64,000 bases of DNA from Neoceratodus forsteri. Taxonomy: Eukaryota; Chordata; Ceratodontiformes; Ceratodontidae. A program made the translations under genes and the position numbers. Below, piece by piece: positions 21,741 to 33,112 of this stretch (its first letter is position 1; each line of letters opens with the position of its first letter). The stretch is from positions 460,736,501 through 460,800,500 of the forward strand of contig CM028129.1 of assembly GCA_016271365.2 (NCBI GenBank). Direction: 5' to 3'. The notes beneath the pieces were generated by a model that worked only from the letters and a program-made list of their open reading frames with translations, searched no databases and was not told where the DNA came from.

Positions 21741-22770
21741 TTAGCCCCCTTGTTGTTTTTTTCTAAAGTGCATCACCTTGCACTTGGAGGCATTAAATGT
21801 CATTTTATTCTCCCTGGCCCATATGCCTGTATTATTTAAACAATCCTGGAACCTTTCAACCGATTCTCGGTTATTGACTATGCAGCCAATTTTGCAGTGG
21901 TCTGCATATTTACCAACCCAGACATGATCATTTGTTTGCATTGTCGACATGAGAATTCTAAACAGCAGGGGGCCCAGTACAGAACCCTGAGGCACTCCGC
22001 TTGTCACTTGGCCCCAACTTGATTAATGTCCTCTTAATACAACCCATTGTGCCCTACTGTTTAACCATGAGTATATCCAATTAATAATATTTTTGTTCAA
22101 ATTTATTTTAAGCAGATGTTCCAATAAGATTTTGTGTGACACTGTATCAAATGCCTTGCCATAGTCCAAGAAGATGACACCCACAGGCATTCCCACATCC
22201 AAGGCTTCACTAAGTGGTTCAAAGAAGCAAATTCAATTTTAGACAGGATCTGCCTGAAGTAAAGCCATGCTGTGATATATTGCAATTAACAGTATTACCT
22301 ATATGTTCCATCATTCTAGTTTTAATTATTCTCTCCATCATCTTGCCAATCATAGAGGTAAGGCTAATAGGCCTACAGTTCCCCACATACTGTTTACTTC
22401 CTCCTTTGTATACAGGCACAATATTTGTACATCTCCAGTCCTTTATAGTACTCCCATATTTTAAGGATGTGTTATATAACTCTGCCAATGGACCAGACAA
22501 TTCATTAACCATTTTTTTGAGGAATCTTGATACTATACCATCAGGGCCTGGTGCTGATTCATCCTTTAAATCTGCAATAATATCCTTCACTTCTTTTATA
22601 GTTATTAATTTCAATATTTCTTTAGTATTTGGTTTCTCTATCATGATGTACCCCTTAGGAAGGAACACATTCAAAAAGTAAGTGTTTAGTTCATTAGCCA
22701 TGTCATTTTCTTTACTGACTACTATATCATTTATTTTTAATGGTCCTATATTGCTCTGATTACCCTTCAA
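21741..22770 (-). pseudogene. Reverse transcriptase of CR1 III
   Basis: 22219-22770 has SAPGPDGIVSRFLKK, NIVPVYKGGSKQYVGNCRPI, SLTSMIGKMMERII and SQHGFTSGRSC. 21741-22007 has SGVPQGSVLGPLLF and a catalytic box KYADH instead of YADD. In between, 22103-22285 is out of frame. One catalytic aspartate is lost. Confidence 0.85.
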
Positions 22771-23127
22771 GGATCCTATATAATTAAAAAAAAATTGTTA
22801 TTATGCTTTGAGTCAGTTGCTAATCGGACCTCAAGGTCCTGTTTCTTTTTCCTGATCTGATTTTTAGTTTTTTGTACTGACATTTTGTATAATATCAAGT
22901 GATTTATATTCAATGATTTTCTATATTTTCAATTCACCCTATGCTTTTTGTTAATGCTTTTTTTATTTTGTTTGTCCACCATAAAGGAATAATTTTTGCT
23001 CTATTATAATATTTAGTCCATAAGGGTGCCCATGTTTTTATACAATACATAATTTTGGTATTAATTATGTCCCATTGTTCCTGAAGATCTGAGCACCTGT
23101 CTAATTCCTGAACCCAATTCCAATTAT

Positions 23128-23801
23128 TTAGGTAATATTTAATACTTTTGTAATCAGCCCTATTATAACTCTGAGTTTTGTTATTCCATTATTATTACCT
23201 TTAATTACTGTGTTTACTCGAAACTGTATCATGTTATGATCACTATCTGCAAGCGGAAGTAATACTTCTGGTTCTGTCTCAATGTTTTTAATATTGGTCA
23301 AGATTAAATCCAGCATATTATTTTCCCTGGTAGGTTTCTGGACAAATTGCTCAAGATTTTGTTGGGGTGTAAATTATAGGAACCTTTTTTCAAGATATCC
23401 TGTAGCCTCAAGTGAGGCCCATTTGATGTTGGGCATATTAAAATCTCCCGTAAGGATATAATCATTAGAGACTTCCACACTTTTTATTTCATTAAGGAAG
23501 GCCTTGTTTCCTTGTAAATCCAAACTGGAGGATCTGTATCCTAATCCCAAGGTCAGTATTTTATTTGTGTGAAGATCAACCACAGAACTTCTGTATCATC
23601 GTCCTTTGGTTTTCTGATTTCAGTTTTTATACTTTCTAATACATAAAATGCAATGCCGCCACCTTTTTTATGTTTTCTGCTTTTAATAAATTTAATGTAT
23701 CCAGGGATATCGGTGCCCCAATCATTACTTGTATACCATGTTTCACATCTTGCACACACATCTATGTGTTTATTTTTCAGGGTGTATCTCAGTTCATCCA
23801 T
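23128..23801 (-). pseudogene. APE endonuclease of CR1 III
   Basis: 23553-23801 has CARCETWYTSNDW (glutamate of the ET-W block kept). 23374-23583 has LTGDFNMPNIKW (GDFN). 23128-23316 has DLILTN and LADSDHNMIQF (SDH). All catalytic motifs are seen, split over three frames. Confidence 0.8.
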
Positions 23802-23918
23802 TTTCTTTAGTAGGCTCCTAGCATTAAGTAAATAATATGTTTATATATTTTTGAGTCCTTTATTTATATTCATTTTTGCCTGTCCTTATTTGTTTGAAGT
23901 ATACTCTTTTTGTACCTA

Positions 23919-23939
23919 CATAGAAACATAGAAACACAG
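23919..23939 (-). repeat. CR1 3'-terminal short repeat
   Basis: Repeated CATAGAAA on the plus strand (TTTCTATG on the element strand) at the 3' end of CR1 IV. The reverse transcriptase of this clade recognises such 3' ends. Confidence 0.8.
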
Positions 23940-24035
23940 AAGTTGATGGCAGATAAGGACCGCAAGGCCCATCCAGTCTGCCCATTTATTTTTCGACCTT
24001 ATAAATGTGCCATCGGCCTTTGCTCTGCCAACGGC

Positions 24036-25584
24036 CTATCTATTCATACTCATCTTTATTGTTCCCTTATGCCTATCCCATACCTGTTTGAAGCCCTGTA
24101 CTGTATTCCTATCCACCACTTCCTGAAGTAGGCTGTTCCATACATCCACCACCCTTTCTGTGAAAAAGAACTTCCTCACATTACCCATTAATCGGCCTCC
24201 CTCTAATCTCATACTGTGTCCTCTTGTCCTGCTATTTTTCTTATATTGAAGCATGTTAGACTCTTTCACCTGTTAATGCCCTTAAGGTGTTTGAATGTTT
24301 CGATCATATCATCTCTCTCCCTCCTTTGCTCTAGGGTATACATATTGAGCTCCATTAATCTGTACTCATATGTTTTCTGTTGCAGTCCCTTCACCATTTT
24401 GGTTGCCCTTCTCTAGACTACCTTAATTTGGTTATTGTTCTTGTGAAGGTGTGGCCTCCAGTACTGCATGCAGTACTCCAGATGGGGCCTAACCAGTGTC
24501 TTGTAAAGAGGGATTATTACTTCCCTCTTCTGACTTGAGATACCCCTACTAATACACCCTAACACCCCCCTAGCCTTACCTACTGCTTTAGTGGTCTGCT
24601 TGGATGATTTCAGGTCATCTGTGATGATGATGCCCAAGTCTCTTGCTTCCCTTGTGACTGCCAGCAACTCCCCTCCCAGCCTATAGGTGGCTTCAGAATT
24701 TCTCTTCCCTATGTGCATGATCTTGCACTTCTTTGCATTAAATCCCAGTTGCAACTCTTTCGACCATCTTGCCAGTTTATCCAGATCTCTTCTCAGTCTG
24801 CCCACCCCATCTGGATCATCTACTCTGTTGCAGATCTTCATGTCATCTGCAAACAGACAAACCTTACCCTCCAGTCCATCTGAAATGTCACTGATGAAGA
24901 TATTGAAGTGGACTGGCCCCAGGACTGATCCCTGAGGTGTCCCACTTGTGACTTGCATCTCTTCTGACTGTATACCATTTACCACCACTCTCTGTTTTCT
25001 GCCTATCAACCAGTTTGCCACCCAACTGACCAACTTCTGACCCACCCTGAGCCTATCCAGCTTATTAATCAATGTGGAACTGTATTGAAAGCTTTGCTAA
25101 AGTCAAGGTATGCGACATCAACTGCTCTCCCTTGCTCCACCACTCTGGTTACCCAGTCAAAGAAATCTATGAGATTAGTTGGACAGGACCTTCCTTTTGT
25201 AAACCCATGCTGTCTTGGATCCTGTGCTCCTATGGATTCCAGGTGTTGCACTATCCTTTCCTTAAAGAGTGGCTCCATAATCTTGCCCACTATTGAGGTA
25301 AGACTGACTGGTCTATAGTTCCCTGCCAACTCCCTGCTGCGACTCTTGTGGAGTGGGATCACATGAGCCCTTCTCCAGTCTTCTGGGACTTCTCCTGTGC
25401 TCAGAGATTCACTAAACAGTTCTGATAATGGCTCTGCTAGTTCCACCCTTAGCTCCTTTAGTACCCTGGGATGTATGCCATCAGGTCCCATTGTCTTGTC
25501 CACCCTGAGCTTCTCGAGCTCTTGTAGGACCCTTTCTTTTGTGAAGGGACTAGTACACACCTCCCTTCCTCCCCCTGTGTCCAT
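24036..25584 (-). pseudogene. Reverse transcriptase of CR1 IV
   Basis: 25069-25584 has KTMGPDGIHPRVLKEL, EDWRRAHVIPLHK, NYRPVSLTSIVGKIME, RQHGFTKGRSC and AYLDFSKAFNTVPH. 24413-25072 (219 residues) has SGTPQGSVLGPVHF, LFADDMKI with both catalytic aspartates, AKKCKIMH, and [11 protein letters not shown]. 24036-24269 has the end blocks (RKFFFTERVVDVWNSL, GFKQVWD). Frame changes separate these parts. Confidence 0.9.
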
Positions 25585-25933
25585 GGTGCTGAGCTGTGGG
25601 CCCTGCCCTATCTTATCTTCAGTAAATACTGAGCAGAAGTATCTATTTAGGATAGATGCTCTTCCTGTACATGGTCCTCCTAATCACAAGCGCCCTTATC
25701 TCCTTTGATCTTAGCAATACCCCCTCTGGACTTTCTCCTTTCACTAATGTATCTATAGAAAGTCTTGTCACCTTCTTTTACTGTTTGTGCTGGTGTTTCC
25801 TTGGTTTGGGCCTTTGCCTGCCTTATTGCCTTCCCTGCTTCCCTTAGGGAAGTTTGGTATGCCTCCCTATCTTCATCCTGCTGTGTTCCCTTATAGTTTC
25901 TGAAGGCCAGCCTTTTGGCTCTGACCTTTTATG

Positions 25934-26976
25934 CTACTGTTTTTGAGAACCAAAGTGGTTTCCTTCTTCTTTTGCACATCCTTTTCTCTCTAACACAATG
26001 GGATGTTGCTTCAAGTATTGCATCTTTAATGCTTGCCCACTTTGCCTGTACCCCTCACCTGTATTTCTTTTTACCAGGGCTAGCTTAACTCTGTTGGCCA
26101 TCTTATCAAAGTCAGCTCCTCTGAAGTCCCATATTTTTGCATTGGAATGGGGTGATTTATTTCTAGTGTCCAACTTGAACCATACCATGTGATGGTCACT
26201 GACCCCCAGGTGACCTTCTACCTGGAGATCTATGATCCTTTCCCTGTTAGTCAGTACTAGATCTAGGCTAGCCCTGTCTCTTGTGGGTTGTTTTGCCAGT
26301 TGTTTGAGGCCCTTCCCCTGCAGGGAATCCACTATGTATCTAGTTCTGACAGATGTTCCTCCTGGTATTGACCAATCTGTATCTGGCATGTTGAAGTCTC
26401 CCATTATCAGAACCTTCCCTTTAGCTGTCATGTTTTGTATATCTTCTAACAGTAATGTGTCTATGTCCTCCCCCTGATCTGGGGGCCTGTAGACAACCCC
26501 AGTTCATATGGCTGTCCTATTTCTTATTTCCAGAGTGACCCACAGTTCTTCTGGCTCTTTATGTGTATTCTGAATTTCTGTAGCTTTGATATTTTCATTG
26601 ACATACAGGGCCACTCCACTGCCCTTTTTGCACCTCAGTCTCTTCTGAACAGTACATAGCCAGGTACTGAAGTCTCCCAAGTGTGGTTACTGGTAAACCA
26701 TATCTCGCTAATTGCTACAACGTCCAGTTTAGCCTCGGACATTATTGCCTGCAGGTCTGGGATCTTGTTTCCCATACTGCTAGCATTTGTGTACATGATT
26801 TTCCATTGGCCAGATTTTGGTGTGTTAGTTGTTGGGTGAGGTCTGGCATTTCCTCTGTGCATCATAGGGGGAGCCAGACCTTTTCCCTTACCTGGTGATG
26901 CAAATGAACTGCAAACATGCTGAACTCCTGTTTGACCACTAGCTGAGGGGGTAGAGGTGTTCTTCCCATTTGACAT
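25934..26976 (-). pseudogene. APE endonuclease of CR1 IV
   Basis: 26635-26976 reads WKIMYTNASSMGNKI and VVAISEIWFTSN (metal-binding glutamate kept). 25934-26431 reads VLIMGDFNMPDTDW, LDLVLTN and LGVSDHHMVWF. A frame break lies between them near 26.5 kb. Confidence 0.85.
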
Positions 26977-27005
26977 ATGGGATGCTGCACACCTCTCCCA
27001 ATTTG

Positions 27006-27976
27006 CTAGTTTAAATATTCTGCAAAGACATCAAACTTCTGCCCCAATGCACTGACCCCCTCCTTAGTCAGATACAGTCCATCGAATTTAAAGAACTTTC
27101 GCTCCCAAAACTGTTGCCAGTTCCCTACAAATGTGTGTCTTTTTCCTGGCAGCAGCCCTTGAGCCACATGTTTAGCTCCCCTATCTCCCCTTCTTTGACC
27201 TTCCATCCATGTACCCCCCCAGACTGGCAGGATCTCAGAGAAAGAGATGCCGTACAAAATGGATGCTAGTGTGTCACCCAGCCTGGTCAGGTGTTCCTTG
27301 GTCTCCACAACTGACTGGCTGGGGAAATCATTAGTCCCTATGTGTACCAGGATGTCAATGTGTTTTCTCTGCTTCCTGAACAATTTTAGCAATATGGTCA
27401 GTGTCTCTCCACGCTGATGTAACTGGGAAACATCAGACTATTACCCTTGGCTGACGATAGGTATCAACTGCCTGAATCATGGAGTCTCCTATGATCAGAA
27501 GTTTTTTGGATTTCCTTTTTGCTTTTTTTTGTTTTGGTTCCTGTTTTGGGCAAGTTTTGTTGTGCTAGCTCCTGTGCTGCAGAGTCCTGCTCTGCAGTGT
27601 CCTCTGCCCCTTTGTTTGATTTCGGAGATAGAGGCAGATACCTGTTTGTAGTTTTTATATGGTTTGTGGAGATAATATGTAGGAGAGCACCAAGTGATGG
27701 GGCACCTGATTTGCCCCTCCTAACCGCCTGCCAACCTCCAGGACCAGCTACCCTCTGCGGTTGAGGTGCTTGTTTTGGATGTTGGGGAAATGGCGGGTGG
27801 TTCTTGTAATATATTTCCTCTTGAATATGCAATTTGAGATGTGCACTCTCTGTCCATGCTGCCTGGAGCTGAGCCTTTAGATCTCCAATGGTCCAGCATG
27901 TAGGAAAGTGTCCTAAATCCTGAAAAACTGCCTTTCTGAAAAGTGTTCCACAGTACCTGCAGTTAATGATATCCAT
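27006..27976 (-). pseudogene. CR1 IV ORF1 with SGNH-esterase domain
   Basis: 27464-27976 begins MDIINCRYCGTLFRKAVF (cysteine-rich start), then proline- and lysine-rich linker. Next, near 27.49 kb, comes LLIIGDSMIQ, the serine block of an SGNH/GDSL esterase. 27006-27392 has DILVHIGTND (GTND block) and FDGLYLTKEG (Asp-His block with His replaced by Tyr). CR1 ORF1 proteins carry this esterase; its cellular role is not settled. The Tyr and a frame break suggest inactivity. Confidence 0.8.
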
Positions 27977-28020
27977 TCCAGATAAGTTGCTGGGTTTATA
28001 ACCCGGTCAGAGTAACTAGA

Positions 28021-28690
28021 AGGAAGAAAATGAAAGCAAAAGTTTGATTTTGTGTTTTGTTTGCTTGTTTTTGTATAACTTGTTATAACAAGTTAATTTA
28101 CTAGTGCCCCTGTAAATGAGGTCACCGTGTGGATACTCAACTGATCTGCCCCTTCCTGTTTTCCTACAGGAAGTGTCACAATTGTGCTACCCTATAAAAG
28201 GAGTGTAGTGTGGGGTGGATGGGGATGGGGTTGGGTGGCTGTATCCTTTCCCTGCCAAAAAAGAAGAACCATGGATGAAAAAACAAGGAGGTAAGAGCAG
28301 AAATAATCAGCCAGCAACAAATGCAGTAGCTCTGAAAGCTTATCCTAATGATAGATACAACTGTAAAACATGTAAAGCACCACCTGTAATAATTTCACAG
28401 AAGATATACTCTTCAAAAAACACTTTGCTACAGAGAAAAATAAAGCAGTAACAGAAGATATACCTTGCAAAAGACAATTTGAATCTGAAGATTACAGCAG
28501 CAGTCTGTTAGCACACACCTGTAGGCACACCCTGTAATAATGCAACAGAAGGTATACTCAGCAACAACAATTTGAATCAGTGAAAAATAAAGCAATAAAA
28601 TGTTAGCAACAAACAGTAACAATACCTGTGAGTACAAAATAAAAATAACAACATGCAGTAAATCTGCCTAGCCAAAAGAAGCCTTAATCC
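28021..28690. other. Junction region, possible CR1 IV 5' UTR
   Basis: Holds a near-perfect palindrome AACTTGTTATAACAAGTT (about 28077-28094), a TATAAAAGG on the plus strand (28192-28200), and AT-rich sequence with a degenerate repeat (AGAAGATATACTC-like units near 28398, 28456 and 28547). The boundary between LINE IV and LINE III is somewhere here. No gene recognised. Confidence 0.4.
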
Positions 28691-29820
28691 TTTCCCTTGC
28701 TCTGGTAAGGTTCTTTGCTCTGTCCTTTCAAGCAACTTAGAAGGAAATTGCTCAGGTGAAGCTAGATGCCTTGGCCAGCATACCTAGTTTTCCACCTGTA
28801 ATTGGTTATTTATATGAGCCCTCCCACCCTCTGTATTCAGTTTAAATTATTAGTAATGTGTGTTTTCAAGTGCATATCTAACCTTTGATTGCCTTTGTTA
28901 GTAAGATGACACCCATCCTTACAAAAATATTCATAGTTATCATTAAATTCATCCCAGTGCATTGTATGTCCAACCTTTTGTCTCAGGCTCCACATTCTTA
29001 GCCAATTATTTACCTGTTTTAATTTTGTTACTTGCTCTTGGGATGCCCTAGGTATAGGCAGAATTTCAGAAAATGCTAAATCGCAGGCCCAGTTCCACTA
29101 ATTATTAGTCATATTCACAAATTCCTGATTTATTTGCTGTTCCATTTGAGAGAATATATTATGGCTCCAGCATAAATTATGACTAAAGAGTTATGTGCAT
29201 CATGTTTCAATATTTCATTTGTCATTTTGTTAATATCAGATAACTTTCCCCTCTAAAGCATGATAAAATTCTTCTTGCTTTATCTTCATCACATATATCT
29301 CTGTCTAGTCCTTTGAGTAGGGAGTCACCCAGAACAATTATTTGCTTTTTATTTAATAAAGGCTTACTTCCTAAGTCCATATTTTCTGCATCCCTTGGAA
29401 CATCAACACTATCCATTTAGATATTTATATCATCTGTTTGTTTTCTAGTATCTATTTCTGGTTCAAGCATAACCAATGGTACAGTAGAGTTTGTTTCTGT
29501 TTCACAAGGTCCTGCATGTTTTACAATAGTCTGTTCACCTTGTATATCATTTTTACTAGTGTTAGGTACATCTTGTTGGGCCAAGGGGTCAAAGGTATTT
29601 TGAAGGGAGATGCTAAAAGCATCAGTAGTCTTCCCTTTCCTTCTTTTAGTAACTTCAGAACTCTGTACCAGGAACCATGCATCCTCTGCATTAGTAGATG
29701 TTTCTTCATCTCTTTATTAGTGGGTTTTTGTTTTACTGGTTTGCCTTTTTTTGCCTTTTGGTTTTGAGTTGGTGCAGCAGTAATGACTGACTCACTAACA
29801 TAATCGGTAGTGTGCTCTTT
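28690..29820 (-). pseudogene. ORF1 (esterase) piece of CR1 III
   Basis: 29222-29416 has IIVLGDSLLKGLDRD, the GDSL serine block. Around 28.85-29.05 kb the same strand reads LPIPRASQEQVTK, NNWLRMW and KDGCHLTNKG, the later esterase blocks with the Asp-x-x-His pair. The N-terminal linker (29.43-29.8 kb) is lysine-rich. It is separated from its zinc-finger start at 35.9 kb by LINE V and from ORF2 by LINE IV. Confidence 0.75.
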
Positions 29821-29825
29821 GAATC

Positions 29826-29841
29826 TATTTATTTATTTATT
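29826..29841 (-). repeat. (ATTT)n tail of L2 V
   Basis: Four ATTT repeats; on the element strand they form an AAAT 3' tail, as L2 and related LINEs end. Confidence 0.8.
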
Positions 29842-30450
29842 GAAGATATTAGATAACATACCTTTGAGTCAAATACTCCTTTACAAAGGTTCCATGCCAT
29901 TAATTACAGAGACATCAGATACAATGGCAACAAATAAGACACAGTAGTTACAAAGAAGCTTGTACATTAGCAAAAGCACTTACAAAAAGTTGCAGAAACA
30001 GTTACAGAGTAAAGATGGTAATCCATTAACAGGGTACATACACTGCAGGACAGTGGCACCAGCCATGCCCTGGTCATTATTTAGTAGTCTAGGCTGGACT
30101 GGGGATGTCCATTGTCCAGGTATAAGCACACCCTGGGGTGGCAGGACCAGGGTGAGGTACAAATACAAGGGGGGACACGGATAGAGCAACAAATCAAGGA
30201 CAGTCACTGGCTGAGCCTTGAGAGATTAGGTCACATAGTTGGGACTTGAACTGGCCAAGTCTGGATTCTTAGAGGAGGGAGTTAGGAAGGGAGTTAAGCC
30301 AGCTAGGGGCCTGGTGTCTAAATGTTCTTTGACCTGAGGAGGTCTTGCAGAGGGGTACCTGGAAGTGGGTTGTTGTATATTGCTGGGTGTGGTGGGAGGA
30401 CATGGGTGCCTGGAGTAGGGGGGTAAGGGCAGGTGAAAGTAGACCCACTG

Positions 30451-31618
30451 TTATTTTTTTAGCAAAGAGGCATGTCTGATATTTGAGCCTCCCTTTGAAG
30501 TTAAGTCAGTTGGTGGAGGCATACAGGGAGCAGGTGTGTGTGTGCATCTGACACAACCAGAGGCTAGTCTACAGGCCTTATTAAGAGCCAGCCTGATTTT
30601 GTTTAGGTGTGTGTTGTCAGCTGCCCCATAGATTATGATACCGTAATCTATGAGTGACAGTACTGAAGCTGAGAGAGCTAGGTAGAGGGCTTCAAGTGGG
30701 AGGCAGTGCTTGTACTGGTGCAGTAAACCAATATGCACATTAATGGCAGTGCTTAGTTTTCGGATGTGGTCATGGTAGGTGAGCCCTGAGTCTAGGGTGA
30801 TACCTAGGTACTTGAAAGAGGTAAACTGCTCAAGGGGGTCATTGAGGGAGTTCAGTATGCACAGGGGTAGTCCACTGTTACTGCTTTGGGAGTGGAAAAA
30901 TACCATAGACTTCATTTTTTGTAGTTTAGAACTAGGCTATGCTAAATGAACCAGGATTCTGCTTCTGTAAAAGATTTTTGGAGTGCATTACAGAGAGCGG
31001 TGGGATCAGTCTGGGAGCTGTAGAGGACGGCATCATCTGCATACAGGAGTAGTTTCCCAAAGCAATCCTTGGGTAGGGAGTTAAGGAACAGGGAAAAAAG
31101 TAGGGGGCCAAGAATAGAGCCCTGAGGGACTCCTGATCTGACTTGGAGGGGGGGACGACTGGATTTGGGCAAGTCTGACTGTCTGAGTTCTCTCTGACAG
31201 ATAGCTGGCAAACCAGCTAGTGGTCTCCGAGGACAGGCCAGTTTGTGTGAGGGAATTCAGTAGTAGTATGTGGTGCACCATATCAAATGCCTTGGAAAGG
31301 TCTATAAAAAAAAAACAGCAATGTGGCCTGTGTCCAGAGATGTGTGGAGGGCATTAGTGAACTCCAGGAGAGCTGTGGTAGTGCTGTGGTTGTGCCAGAA
31401 GCCATGCTGCTCAGGACACAGAAGGCTGTATTTGGAGAGGTAGTCCATAAGCTGGGGGGCCACAATTTTCTCCAAGGCTTTGGAAAGGGGGGGCAGGATT
31501 GAGATGGGGTGGTAGTTCCCAGGCTGGGTGCAGTCACCGCTCTTAAGGATGGTGTAATGTGAGCTGATTTCCATTTAGAGGGGAACTGGCACAGCGATAG
31601 GAAGCGGTTCAGGAGCAA
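30451..31618 (-). pseudogene. Reverse transcriptase of L2 V
   Basis: 31283-31618 and 31302-31574 cover the entrance (GNYHPISILPPLSKALEKIV, EQHGFWHNHSTTTALLEF). 30942-31211 has SGVPQGSILGPLLF and LLYADDAVLYSS with both catalytic aspartates. 30451-30915 has FTSFKYLGITLDSGLTYHDH and the C-terminal region. Frameshifts in the first third disrupt the FIDLSKAFD block near 31.3 kb. Confidence 0.9.
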
Positions 31619-31990
31619 GGTGCTTGGGAGAAGAACTTCATTAAAGGTGAGCCTAAGCAGCTTAAGATCTATTTTTTCACTGCTGAATCATGACTTGCTG
31701 AGGGTCTTGAGGAGAAGGGGGCATTTTCATGCTGTGATATTGTTCTAAAGTGGAACAGGGGGACAGTGGGAGAGGTGGGAGGTGCTGGGGTGTGGAGAAG
31801 AAATTGTGGGGGACAACATTACTAAGGGCGAGAAAGAGGTATTAAATGTATTTGCAATCAGGGCAGGGTCTGTGGTGATAGATCCATTTGCCCAGAGTTG
31901 GGAGGGAGGTGCAGAGGAGGCTTTACCACTGAGCTCTTTGAGAGAGTCCCAGAACTTGTGGCCAGAGCCCCATGTGGCAGTGAACGAGGC

Positions 31991-32884
31991 TCAGTAGTAC
32001 TCAGCTTTGGCCTTCTGAATATTACAAGTACATTTATTATGCACCTCTTGGTAGCACTGTCTATCAGAGGGTTTACCAGTTTCCAGGGCAATGTGACATA
32101 GATTGTCATGATCATGCATTTGGTCTAACAGGGCTTGTGACATCCAAGGTGTGTCAACCCCTTTGACGACCTGTTTGCTTAGGGGTGCATACTGGTCACA
32201 GGAAGAATTGAAGGTGTCAATGAAGTGGTCAAGAGCAGTGTCAATGTCCAAAGTGGTTGTAACGGGGGACCAGTCACTGGTTGAGAAGTATTGTCTAAGA
32301 GCCTGAAGCTTGCCAGGCTTTGAGATGGCATTGGAGGATAGTTTTTTGGGGGGGGGCTTTCTTGCAATATACAACCGGTGACAAGGCACCGGGGAGTGAT
32401 CACTCAGGGCATCAGGTAAAATCCTGACCTGGGTAGCTTTATGGGGTGCATTGGTGAGCACCAGATCAAGGAGAGTAGCAGTGCCAGATCTCTGGTTCAG
32501 TCTAGTGGCGGTGGTCACAAGTTGGGACAGGTTTTGAGAGGCTGCCACATCCCTTAAGGGTGCTGATGTGTCAGCTTTCCAATTTATATTAAAGTCCCCA
32601 AGGGCAATGATTTCTGCCTTGTCAGGGAGAGACTTTAGGTAGGTGAGGACAGAGTGGAAAGCACTCTTCTGATTCCAGCGAGGAATGTATATAGAAGAGA
32701 GGAACAGGGGGGTTCTGTTAGGTGCAATAGTGATTTTCAGAGTGAAGGTCTGGGCCCCATGCTCAAAGGAAGGAGGTGGGAGGGCAAGACATTGTAGCAA
32801 GTCCTGGATGTATAGTGCACATCCAACACCTTTTTTAGAGGTACGGTCGGCGCAGTATAGAATAAACCTGGGGAGTGAGACCAC
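31991..32884 (-). CDS. APE endonuclease domain of L2 V ORF2
   Basis: Uninterrupted 297-residue minus-strand frame. It shows KKGVGCALYIQDLL, SSIYIPRWN, IIALGDFNINWKAD (GDFN), LLDLVLTNAP and DALSDHSPVPC (catalytic SDH). A WMSQALLDQMHDHDNL linker then leads to the RT. The upstream ET-W glutamate block (ISVVET) is in the adjacent frame 32909-33112, so one shift separates it. This enzyme would nick target DNA for priming. Partial relative to ORF2. Confidence 0.85.
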   Translation of the reverse strand: MVSLPRFILYCADRTSKKGVGCALYIQDLLQCLALPPPSFEHGAQTFTLKITIAPNRTPLFLSSIYIPRWNQKSAFHSVLTYLKSLPDKAEIIALGDFNINWKADTSAPLRDVAASQNLSQLVTTATRLNQRSGTATLLDLVLTNAPHKATQVRILPDALSDHSPVPCHRLYIARKPPPKKLSSNAISKPGKLQALRQYFSTSDWSPVTTTLDIDTALDHFIDTFNSSCDQYAPLSKQVVKGVDTPWMSQALLDQMHDHDNLCHIALETGKPSDRQCYQEVHNKCTCNIQKAKAEYY

Positions 32885-32908
32885 GGAGTCTGGGGTATGT
32901 TCATTGAG

Positions 32909-33112
32909 TCAAGTTTCTACTACTGAGATGATATCAGGGTGATTCAGGACAATCCAGCCCTGAAAAGAGTCAAATTTGTTAAGGAGGCTGCATATATTAA
33001 GGGAGGCGATTTTAAGATCCTTAGGAGCAGTAGTATGGGAAGGGGGTTGGGTGGGGCCAGGGTTGCGGTGGATGTCTCCTGAGAGGAGGAGAAGGAGCAG
33101 GAGGATATGCAT
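32909..33112 (-). CDS. L2 V ORF2 N-terminus with 2A-like motif
   Basis: Begins MHILLLLLLLSGDIHRNPGP: a short hydrophobic leader, then a D-I-x-x-N-P-G-P motif (residues 13-20, about 33053-33076). 2A peptides (DxExNPGP) make ribosomes skip a peptide bond before the last proline. They are known from trypanosome L1Tc/Ingi and from CR1/L2-type LINEs of sea urchin and others. Here the usual E is H. Then LKIASLNICSLLNKFD opens the endonuclease and ISVVET its glutamate block. A stop lies a few codons upstream, so this ATG is a plausible start. Confidence 0.75.
   Translation of the reverse strand: MHILLLLLLLSGDIHRNPGPTQPPSHTTAPKDLKIASLNICSLLNKFDSFQGWIVLNHPDIISVVET

Larger units (their letters stand above)
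21040..23870 (-). mobile_element. CR1-type LINE III, ORF2 part
   Basis: Minus-strand CR1-type ORF2 with endonuclease (23.1-23.87 kb), reverse transcriptase (21.74-22.77 kb) and C-terminal region (21.06-21.65 kb). Its ORF1 pieces appear to be those at 28.69-29.82 kb and 35.87-36.06 kb, displaced by insertion of LINE IV and LINE V. A TA run has expanded within the C-terminal codons. Confidence 0.75.
23919..28020 (-). mobile_element. CR1-type LINE IV, nearly full length
   Basis: Minus-strand CR1 with ORF1 (27006-27976), endonuclease (25934-26976) and reverse transcriptase (24036-25584), ending at 23919-23939 in a CATAGAAA repeat. Read on its own strand this is the short TTCTATGT-type repeat that ends CR1 elements. 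It lies inside LINE III, between that element's ORF1 and ORF2, so it is younger. Moderate decay. Confidence 0.85.

Noticed and set aside
28192..28200. TATAAAAGG as a host promoter
   Set aside because: No downstream gene, and it lies at a LINE junction. A single TATA-like word is weak evidence.
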